Of a stretch of 64,000 nt of DNA, positions 58,101 to 64,000 are shown one piece after another; the stretch's first letter is position 1, and each line of letters opens with the position of its first letter. The DNA comes from an uncultured bacterium. GTDB taxonomy: Bacteria > Planctomycetota > UBA1135 > GCA-002686595. A program made the translations under genes and the position numbers. The notes under the pieces were generated by a model that had not been told where the DNA came from, did no database searches, and worked only from the letters and a program-made list of their open reading frames with translations. The DNA lies in the NCBI GenBank assembly GCA_938075305.1, contig CALJGV010000010.1:372001-436000 (forward strand), written 5' to 3'.

Positions 58101-58691
58101 GCCTTCAACGGGCAGCGGAACTGGCGGGAGAGCATGGGGGAGGACCGGTATCGCCGCGGGGTCTACGTCTTCATGCGGAGGACGATCCCGTACCCGATGC
58201 TCGCGACCTTCGACGCGCCGAGCCGCGAGGCGTGCACCGTGTGCCGGACGCCCACGAACACGCCGCTGCAGGCCTTCGTCACCCTCAACGACCCCGCGTT
58301 CCTGGAGCCAGCCCGCGTGCTCGGGGCCCGCTACGCCCGTCGGGCAACGACAGGCGCGGGGTGGAGCCCGGAGCCGGGCCGCGAGATCGGGGAGGGGCCA
58401 GAGGAACTCTCGCGGGCGCTCCTCGAGGAGCTGCTCTCCCACGCGCTACAGCGCCCCGCGGTCGCGGAACAGCTCGACGTGCTGCAGGCCCTCCTCCGCG
58501 ACGCCCGTGCGGCCTTCGCCGCGGACCCCGAGGCGGCCGGTGAGTTCGCCGGGGCCGGGGGGGCTTGGTCGACCGGACTCGATTCCCAGGAGGCCGAGGC
58601 GCTCGCCGCGGTGAACCCCGTGGACGTCGCGGCGTGGACCGTGGCCGCGAGCACGGTGCTCAACATGGACAGCTTCCTGACCAAGGAGTGA
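55200..58691 (+). CDS. PSCyt1/DUF1549/DUF1553 haem protein with inserted F5/8C-like domain
   Basis: 1163 aa. A signal peptide from GTG 55200 precedes the planctomycete cytochrome domain with CFPCH (38-42) and MPPEDAGAPL. DUF1549 (about 140-345) holds a second haem-type CAECH (322-326) in WMGVTAGCAECHSHKYDP. A galactose-binding, F5/8 type C-like region follows (about 480-620: ATQSSTGFNGPPELAVDGN). DUF1553 closes the protein (about 820-1090: RLTFSRWLVSDENPLTARV, CTVCRTPTNTPLQAFVTLND). Paired with the DUF1501 gene three bases on, as in most planctomycetes. The reaction is unknown. Confidence 0.93.
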   Translation: MLLLPLVASLVTAGASPEPGRGDLDFARDVRPLLARRCFPCHGNDEETREAGLRLDLQAEAHRDRAGFAAVVPGDLEASELWARVNDDLDPMPPEDAGAPLDEAERELLRRWIEGGGGYTPHWSFAPPVRPVVPGDPTVGQHPVDAFVREALEAHGLEMSPPADDRQLIRRLSLDLTGLAPTPRFADAFSASEDPEKLERAVDALLDSPAYAERWAAVWLDLARYADSTGHGSDPLRTIWRYRDWVIDAYDRNLPFDEFTVQQLAGDLLPDATLDTRLATAFHRNTMTNTEGGTDDEEFRVLAVKDRVNTTMEVWMGVTAGCAECHSHKYDPVSHEEYYELFDIFNQTADTDRGDDRPRLATPTPEQAGEKARLDAELTLIDHEIATAEVDVEAGVARMMEAERFWGAAEQRKVEQEPGQGTRVDVFEVDATPPAGAGPLGLRLSALASPSLPGGGPGESPGNGNFVVTDLRVARGTAGPAPVAAAVRIELPGPGRILSLAEVEVLDADGNNLALGARATQSSTGFNGPPELAVDGNTSGVYEEDSVTHTATERDPWWEVALAEPTPIHGLRVWSRTDGDLELRLEGFEVVLLDAAGEPVLRTAPWPAPNPVAEARFGEDGFVPLRVRSGSASFEQANFGVAAALDLDPKTGWAIGPRQGVDHAAIFQLPDQASDPDGSLRLRVTVAQEWGSDHTIKDLRLGVGRGPRVPLAIPADVRGPLARRGQAMRGEPVASEPGDEAKLVAFLRERDPLLDMVHEQRAEVAAQLADLDVVTTPVMEELPSDRRRDTHVMLRGNFLQRGEQVHAAIPAAFGSLDSEGAVDRLTFSRWLVSDENPLTARVTVNRLWARLFGRGIVLTEGDFGSQGATPTHPELLDWLAVEFREGGWDQKALLKTIVTSQAYRQASAVRPETLESDPDGVWLSRYPRQRLEAEMVRDVTLQAAGLLSDKRFGPSVYPPQPEGLWQAAFNGQRNWRESMGEDRYRRGVYVFMRRTIPYPMLATFDAPSREACTVCRTPTNTPLQAFVTLNDPAFLEPARVLGARYARRATTGAGWSPEPGREIGEGPEELSRALLEELLSHALQRPAVAEQLDVLQALLRDARAAFAADPEAAGEFAGAGGAWSTGLDSQEAEALAAVNPVDVAAWTVAASTVLNMDSFLTKE

Positions 58692-58694
58692 GCG

Positions 58695-60146
58695 ATGGAC
58701 CCCACCCAGGAAGACGCCCTCACCAGTACCCGTCGCACGTTCCTCGAGCGGGGCATGGGCCTCGGCGCCATCGCCCTCGGCGCCATGGAGGGGCGGGCGG
58801 CCTTCGGTCAGGACATCGAGCGGCCCTCGCCGCTCGCGCCCAAGGCGCCGCCCTTGCCCGCGCGGGCCAAGCGGGTGCTGTACCTCTCCATGGCGGGGGC
58901 CCCGCCGCAGCACGACACCTTCGACTTCAAGCCCAAGCTACAGGAGCTCGACGGGACCCCGTGCCCCGAGGCGCTCTTCGAGGGCAAGCGCCTGGCGTTC
59001 ATCAAGGGGCACCCAAAGCTGCTGGCCTCGCCGCACCCCACGACCACCGTCGATCCCCTCGGCATCGAGGTGTCGACCCTCCTGCCCGGGTTCCGTGAGT
59101 ACGCGGCGGACGTGTGCGTGGTGCGGTCCATGCACACCGACCAGTTCAACCACGCGCCGGCGGACCTCCTCATGTACACGGGGAACGCGGTCAACGGAAA
59201 GCCCTCCATGGGGGCGTGGGTCACCTGGGGCCTCGGCTCGATCAACCAGAACCTCCCGGGCTTCGTGGTCCTGGGCTCCGGCGGGAGCGATCCCACCGGC
59301 GGCAAGGCCCTCTGGTCAAGCGGCTTCCTGCCCTCGGAGTACCAGGGCGTCCGGCTGCGCTCGAAGGGGGACCCGGTGCTCTACGTGAGCGATCCCAAGG
59401 GCCTCGCCCGCACCTCACGCCGCCGGATGTTGGACGCGCTGCGCCGGCTGAACGAGCTCGACCACGACCGCCACGGAGACGACGAGACCCTCGCCCGCGT
59501 CGCCCAGTACGAGCTGGCGTACCGCATGCAGATGGAGGTCCCCGAGGTGACCGACCTCTCCCGCGAGTCCGAGGACACCCTCACGCGGTACGGCGCGAAG
59601 CCTGGCGACGGGTCCTTCGCCAGCAACTGCCTGTTGGCCCGGAACCTGCTGACCGCCGGGGTCCGTTTCGTTCAGCTCTTCGACTGGGGCTGGGACATCC
59701 ATGGCACCGGGCCCGGTGACGACCTGGTGACTCAGTTCCCCGCCAAGTGCAAGGACGTTGACCGGCCCATCGCCGCGCTGATGGCGGACCTCAAGCGCAC
59801 GGGGCTGCTCGAGGACACCCTCGTGGTGTGGGGAGGTGAGTTCGGCCGCACGCCGATGCTCGAGGCCCGCGGGGGCTCGAAGTTCCTCGGCCGCGACCAC
59901 CAACCGGACGCCTTCAGCATCTGGATGGCCGGCGGCGGCGTGAAGGCGGGGCACGTCCATGGCTCCACCGATGACCTCGGCGCCGCGGTCCACGAGGACG
60001 GCGTCTCCGTGCGGGACCTGCAGGCCACCGTGCTGCACCTGCTCGGCTTCGACGCGGAGCGCATGCGCTTCCCCTTCCAGGGGCTGGACCAGCGCCTGAT
60101 CGGCCCCGCGGACGGGCCGAAGGTGGCGCGCGGGGTGCTGGCCTGA
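58695..60146 (+). CDS. DUF1501 family protein
   Basis: 483 aa. The N-terminus has a Tat-like motif STRRTFLERG and a hydrophobic stretch, so export is likely. Family markers: VLYLSMAGAPPQHDTFDFKP, SMHTDQFNHAPADLLMYTGN and VVWGGEFGRTPMLEARGGS with a following GRDHQPDAFSIWMAGGGVKAG. It belongs to the alkaline-phosphatase/sulfatase-like superfamily and nearly always accompanies DUF1549/DUF1553 proteins. The chemistry is not established. Its stop is overlapped by the truD reading frame. Confidence 0.93.
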   Translation: MDPTQEDALTSTRRTFLERGMGLGAIALGAMEGRAAFGQDIERPSPLAPKAPPLPARAKRVLYLSMAGAPPQHDTFDFKPKLQELDGTPCPEALFEGKRLAFIKGHPKLLASPHPTTTVDPLGIEVSTLLPGFREYAADVCVVRSMHTDQFNHAPADLLMYTGNAVNGKPSMGAWVTWGLGSINQNLPGFVVLGSGGSDPTGGKALWSSGFLPSEYQGVRLRSKGDPVLYVSDPKGLARTSRRRMLDALRRLNELDHDRHGDDETLARVAQYELAYRMQMEVPEVTDLSRESEDTLTRYGAKPGDGSFASNCLLARNLLTAGVRFVQLFDWGWDIHGTGPGDDLVTQFPAKCKDVDRPIAALMADLKRTGLLEDTLVVWGGEFGRTPMLEARGGSKFLGRDHQPDAFSIWMAGGGVKAGHVHGSTDDLGAAVHEDGVSVRDLQATVLHLLGFDAERMRFPFQGLDQRLIGPADGPKVARGVLA

Positions 60147-61366
60147 GCGCCACGCCCAGCCCGGAGGGCGCACCCTTCAGCTATCGCGAGCGCCCCGAGG
60201 ACTTCATCGTCGAGGAGCTCGTGGCGGAGCCCGAGGCCGAGGCCGGGGACGGTACGCACCTGTGGTTCACGGTGGAGAAGCGGGACTTGTCCACGCCCGC
60301 GGCGGCGCGCCGGATCGCGAAGGCGCTGGGGCGGCGAGGGGGAGAGGTCAGCTTCGCGGGGCGCAAGGACGCCGTCGCCATCACCCGCCAGCGGATGTCC
60401 GTGGAACACGTGGACGTGGACCGGCTCCTCGGACTCGAGCTCGACGGCCTGCGGGTGAGCGAGCCACGTCGGCACCGCCGCAAGCTCCGGCCCGGGGAGC
60501 TGCTCGGGAACCGGTTCGAGCTGGTGCTGCGTGGGGTGGCCTCCCGCGATGTCCCGCGGCTGGAGGCGGCCCTTGATGGACTCCGGAGCGAGGGCGTCGC
60601 CAACCGATACGGCGAGCAACGCTTTGGTCCCGACGGCGCGGGGCTCGGCGTCGCCCGGAGCCTCGTGTTCGGGCCGCCCGAGGCCTACCTCGAGGCGCTC
60701 GCGCGCGCGGGGCGACCGGAGCAGCTCGAGGCTTCCCTGGAGCTGCTCCGCAGGGCGGTCTCGGGGACGAACGGTGAGCGTCGCCGGGCCGACGAGCTCT
60801 GCCCGAACCTCCCGCTGGACCTCGTCCCCGTGGCCAAGCAGCTCGCGCGCCGCCGGACGGAGGTGGTGGCGGACCTCGTGGCCGCCGTCCCCCGCAGCTC
60901 CCGCGTGTTCCACCTCGCCATCCTCCAGGCCTGGGCTTTCAACCAGGTGCTGGACCGCCGGATGGAGGAGGGGAGCTCGGGTCGGGTCCTCACGGGGGAC
61001 CTCGTCCTGCGCGAGGACGGTCGGCACGGGTACGCCTCGGAGGAGCGGCCGGCGCCCCCCGGCGCCGTGCCGACGGGGCCCATCTGGGCCCCGGCCCTGC
61101 GCCTCGCGGAGGGCGCGCCCGGGGACATCGAGCGCGCGGTCCTGGCGGAGGAGGGACTCGGGGACGGCCACCCGGAAGAGCCGGGCGGCCTCTCCCCGCG
61201 TGGGAGCCGGCGGGACCTTCGGGTCGCGGTCTCGGAGGCGGCCCTCGCGGCCTCGGCCGGTGAGCGGGACCGGGGGCCGGTCCGGCTCACCTTCGGGCTC
61301 CCGCCTGGGGCCTACGCGACCGTGGTCCTCGACCACCTCCGCGCGGCGTGTCTCGATCCGGGGTAG
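60143..61366 (+). CDS. truD: tRNA pseudouridine(13) synthase TruD
   Basis: 407 aa if it starts at CTG 60143. The first ATG/GTG/TTG in this frame is the GTG at 60221, but TruD similarity begins before it (FSYRERPEDFIVEELVAEP). No other usual start exists upstream, so a CTG in a 4-base CTGA overlap with the DUF1501 stop is the best reading. The catalytic Asp is in SFAGRKDAVAITRQ. The TRUD insertion domain spans about 170-330. It makes pseudouridine 13 in tRNA-Glu. Confidence 0.88.
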   Translation: MSATPSPEGAPFSYRERPEDFIVEELVAEPEAEAGDGTHLWFTVEKRDLSTPAAARRIAKALGRRGGEVSFAGRKDAVAITRQRMSVEHVDVDRLLGLELDGLRVSEPRRHRRKLRPGELLGNRFELVLRGVASRDVPRLEAALDGLRSEGVANRYGEQRFGPDGAGLGVARSLVFGPPEAYLEALARAGRPEQLEASLELLRRAVSGTNGERRRADELCPNLPLDLVPVAKQLARRRTEVVADLVAAVPRSSRVFHLAILQAWAFNQVLDRRMEEGSSGRVLTGDLVLREDGRHGYASEERPAPPGAVPTGPIWAPALRLAEGAPGDIERAVLAEEGLGDGHPEEPGGLSPRGSRRDLRVAVSEAALAASAGERDRGPVRLTFGLPPGAYATVVLDHLRAACLDPG

Positions 61367-61608
61367 TCGGCTGGATCCCGCGGGGACCCGTTGAGCCCGA
61401 GGCCCAGCTCGCGCCGATCTACCTTCCGATGGGCCCCCTCTCCTCAGCGACGCACTCGAACCCGTTCAATCCGCCTCCCCGGGACCGGGCCTTCGTGAAG
61501 GCGCGAACGGATCGCCGGGCCGAGCCGACGCCGCGCCTCTCCGGCTACTCGCTGTCCGGCGGGCGCCGCCGCGGCGCTCAGCGCGCCGGGGAGCGGGAGG
61601 GAGCGTTC

Positions 61609-61905
61609 GTGGACACGTACTCGGCCTGGGTCTTCCTTTGGATCCTCTGGGTCGCCGCCATGAACGTGGGGGACAGCTTCTTCACGATCGTGCACCTCCA
61701 GGCTGGAGGGGTCGAGGTGAACCCCGTGGCGGCGGCCATGCTCAAGACCGGGCGCTTCGGGTTCGTCTTCCTGAAGGCCGTGGTCATCAGCGGAGCGCTG
61801 CTGGTGCTGACCGTGCACAAGAACTTCAGCCTCGCGCGAGTCGGCCTTTGGATCTCGACCATCGCCTACACGGCGCTGGTCATCTACCACCTGACCCTCT
61901 TCTGA
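61609..61905 (+). CDS. DUF5658 small membrane protein
   Basis: 98 aa from GTG 61609, chosen because GGGAGG at 61595-61600 sits eight bases upstream. Three membrane helices with the family pattern MNVGDSFFTIVHLQAGGVEVNP and a conserved Lys in MLKTGRFGFVFLKA. Longer in-frame starts (61348, 61429) would add about 60-90 Arg/Pro-rich residues unlike the family. Function unknown. It ends four bases from the convergent sulfatase-like gene. Confidence 0.75.
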   Translation: MDTYSAWVFLWILWVAAMNVGDSFFTIVHLQAGGVEVNPVAAAMLKTGRFGFVFLKAVVISGALLVLTVHKNFSLARVGLWISTIAYTALVIYHLTLF

Positions 61906-61909
61906 TCCC

Positions 61910-63868
61910 CTACCGGAGCAGCGCGGGCGCGCCGGTGCCCTCGAAGGCCAGGTGCCAGCGGTTGGCGATCCACCCCGCGTCTCGGCGCTCCGGGGTCCAC
62001 CAGCGGTAGATGGACTCGAGCCCGCCGGTGTAGCCGAGCTCCGCCAGCTTCGCCTGCACGGCCGGGTTGACCTCCTGGTTCTCGTAGGTCATCCCGGTGG
62101 AGCGCGCGGCGTCCAGCCACTGGATGAGGGCGGCCCGCATGCGCTGGGCCCGGGAGAACTCGTCGAGGAGCCGGTCGTTCGCGCAGCGCGGGTCGCTGGC
62201 GAGGTCGAAGAGCGTCACCTCGCCGAGCTTGCGGTCCGGAGAAGAGTCGCTCCCGGTCACATCCCGCAGGTAGAGCTCGAGGAGCCAGCCCTCCAGCTCG
62301 ACGCTGGCGGAGATGCCCTGGGCGGAGAGGGCGAAGCGCGGCTCGGGGGCGGGCTCTTCGTCCAGCGCGGCGCGCACGTCTCGGCCGGGGAAGGGCGCCC
62401 CGTCGAGGCCAGCCATGCCCAGCAGCGTGCGCCCGACATCCATCTGTCGGACCGGAGCTGCGCTCCGCGAGCCAGGCTTGACGCCCGGGCCCCGGAGCAC
62501 GAGCGGCACGTGAATGGTGGGGTCCACGAGCCCGAAGTGGTCCCACCAGATGCCCCGCTCGCCGAGGGCCTCGCCGTGGTCGGCGGTGAAGGCGATGGAG
62601 GCCGAGGCGACCCGCGGCCGTGCGAGGAAGTCCCCGAGGAGGCCGTCGAGGTAGCGGACCTCGCCGGCGTAGAGCGCCGTCACGAACTCCGGGTCCCTGA
62701 GCTCCGACTTCTCCAGCCAGCTGGGGAGCGGACGCGGCGCGAGCCCGAGGTCGACGTCGTCTCGGTAGGGGTCCGGCCGGCCGTCGAGGAGCTCCTGCAT
62801 CTGCTCGTCCGGCAGCTCGTAGGGTGTGTGGGCGTCGAAGAGGTGGACCCACAGGAAGAGCGGCGAGCCCGACGCGTCGTGGAGCCACTCGCCCGCGCGG
62901 GCGAGGGTGCCCCGCCCGTCCACAGCGCCGCGCAGCGGGGCGCTCATGCGATCGAAGCCCTGGCCGAGGCCCGAGACGTCGTCGAAGAGGTGGAAGGCGC
63001 TCAGGGCCGCGTAGGTCTGATATCCCGCCTCGCGGAACCGCTCGGCGAGGGTCTCGGCCGAGTGGTGCAGGCGGGTGTGGTTGTTGATGATCTTCGTGTC
63101 CCTCGGGTGCACGCCGGTCAGCAGCGTCACGTGGGAGGGGTTGGTGTTGTTGATCGACGAGAAGCAGTTGGTGAAGACCGCCCCCTCGCTGCCCAGCCGG
63201 TCGATGTGCGGGGTGGACACCGGCGAGCCAGCGTTGATCGTCGACACGTGGTCGGCCCGGTGCGTGTCGGAGGTGATGAGGATCACGGTGGGCTGCGCTG
63301 AATCCAGCTCCACGATCCGGGGAGAGGAGAGGAGCAGGGCCGAATTCGCCGGCCCGTCACTGCCCCGCTCGAGCTCCAATGCGCCGGGCCCGTCAGGGGC
63401 CTGCTGGAGGATGGTCCGCCAGCGGCCGCTCACCTGATGGCTCACACCGCCGACGGAGAGCTCCTCGGTGGCCTCCGCCTGGTCACTCACGAGGCAGGCA
63501 TCGAAGGCCACCCAGACCGCGTCGCCGTCGAGGGGTTGGCCCACGGTGGTCGCGAGGCCGGCTCGGCTCGCGCGGGGGAGCTGAACCGCCGGACGGCGGT
63601 CGCGGAAACTGTCGTGGAGCAGGGTGTAAGGGGCCGGTGCGTCCGACGGTGCGGGGAGGGCCAGTGCCGCAGCCAGCCCCTCGGTGAGGCCGTCCGGCGA
63701 CCTCGGGCTCGCGGCAGGCGCGACGACCTCGTTCGCGATCGCGGTGAACATGAGCGCCGGGATCGGCGCACCCGCGGGTGCGACCTCTTCCGCGCCGCCG
63801 GAGCAGCCGAGGGTGAGGAGCAGCGCGAGCGTGCTGGGGAGGCGAGACGCTGAAGTCGAGGCAGCCAT
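61910..63868 (-). CDS. Sulfatase-like lipoprotein (alkaline phosphatase superfamily)
   Basis: 652 aa. A lipobox TLGC puts the lipidated Cys at residue 22. After a ~180-residue N-terminal domain comes the sulfatase fold: metal site SDTHRAD (200-206), active-site segment NNTNPSHVTLLTG (240-252), and later FTADHGEALGERG. Where sulfatases have Cys or Ser-x-Pro-Ser-Arg, this has Thr242-Asn-Pro-Ser-His, so formylglycine formation is not expected. The nucleophile may be Thr, as in phosphodiesterases of this superfamily. Inference: a phosphate- or phosphonate-ester hydrolase, or a phosphotransferase, outside the cell membrane. Confidence 0.88.
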   Translation of the reverse strand: MAASTSASRLPSTLALLLTLGCSGGAEEVAPAGAPIPALMFTAIANEVVAPAASPRSPDGLTEGLAAALALPAPSDAPAPYTLLHDSFRDRRPAVQLPRASRAGLATTVGQPLDGDAVWVAFDACLVSDQAEATEELSVGGVSHQVSGRWRTILQQAPDGPGALELERGSDGPANSALLLSSPRIVELDSAQPTVILITSDTHRADHVSTINAGSPVSTPHIDRLGSEGAVFTNCFSSINNTNPSHVTLLTGVHPRDTKIINNHTRLHHSAETLAERFREAGYQTYAALSAFHLFDDVSGLGQGFDRMSAPLRGAVDGRGTLARAGEWLHDASGSPLFLWVHLFDAHTPYELPDEQMQELLDGRPDPYRDDVDLGLAPRPLPSWLEKSELRDPEFVTALYAGEVRYLDGLLGDFLARPRVASASIAFTADHGEALGERGIWWDHFGLVDPTIHVPLVLRGPGVKPGSRSAAPVRQMDVGRTLLGMAGLDGAPFPGRDVRAALDEEPAPEPRFALSAQGISASVELEGWLLELYLRDVTGSDSSPDRKLGEVTLFDLASDPRCANDRLLDEFSRAQRMRAALIQWLDAARSTGMTYENQEVNPAVQAKLAELGYTGGLESIYRWWTPERRDAGWIANRWHLAFEGTGAPALLR

Positions 63869-64000
63869 GGCCCCAAGGCTACTGACCTCCGGGGACAGGG
63901 GCCGAGCGTCGTCCGGCGGGAAGTCCTCGGGGATCTCACCCCGGATCTGCCCCGGGCGCCCTGTGAGGGGGGGGCGACAAGGGGCTAGACTCCTCGAAGT

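Noticed and set aside
63869..64000. A further gene at the right edge
   Set aside because: No frame with a start and coding character enters the last 130 bases; it is probably the upstream region of the sulfatase-like gene.

Overview
The window is GC-rich DNA from what is most likely a planctomycete (Planctomycetota). This is inferred from gene content: a PSCyt1/DUF1549/DUF1553 haem protein paired with a DUF1501 protein, a pentahaem PA14 protein followed by a PQQ-propeller-type protein, a DUF1570-like peptidase, a sulfatase-like lipoprotein, an exosortase-type FemAB protein and DUF4388/DUF5658 proteins. GTG, TTG and 4-base-overlap starts are common. I see no rRNA, tRNA, CRISPR array, insertion sequence or prophage. 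Most of the window is chromosomal core plus lineage-specific envelope genes.

Layout. 1-5387 (minus): an operon-like trio of a degenerate histidine-kinase-like protein, a sigma-54 activator whose receiver has lost its phospho-acceptor, and a TPR protein that runs off the left edge. 5600-8708 (plus): a GT2 glycosyltransferase, a GT2-like paralogue without the DxD motif, and a FemAB acyltransferase, all overlapping. 8752-11766 (minus): a PurS-PurL fusion. 11930-14535 (plus): accA, then an ECF sigma factor and its anti-sigma-like partner. 14567-17658 (minus): a TPR lipoprotein, rqcH and ndk. 18033-26164 (plus): the complete F1Fo ATP synthase operon (atpZ, atpI-like, atpB, E, F, H, A, G, D, C), followed by aspS.

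28241-34547 (plus): the translation block infC, rpmI, rplT, pheS, pheT. It is interrupted between infC and rpmI by a secreted protein with four CCxxC repeats and its structured leader. 34550-38355: a small unknown protein, an SSS transporter and a radical SAM protein. 38399-38806 is structured DNA with no convincing gene. 39123-41606 (minus): a large DUF1570-like metallopeptidase, divergent from acsA. acsA overlaps a pentahaem cytochrome/PA14 protein, which overlaps a beta-propeller protein (41832-48291).

48306-50377 (minus): a DUF4388 protein and an extended SDR. 50463-61905 (plus) is one long run: nucleosidase-like protein, polyprenyl-phosphate sugar transferase, two GT4 glycosyltransferases, the PSCyt1/DUF1549/DUF1553 protein, DUF1501, truD (apparently with a CTG start) and a DUF5658 membrane protein. 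A convergent sulfatase-like lipoprotein closes the window.

The least ordinary points are: (i) the pseudo two-component sigma-54 cluster, (ii) the secreted four-repeat CCxxC protein and its leader inside the IF3-L35-L20 block, (iii) the translationally coupled acs-pentahaem-propeller unit, (iv) a His-rich loop in ATP synthase subunit a together with a long hairpin after atpE, and (v) the GT2/pseudo-GT2/FemAB trio.
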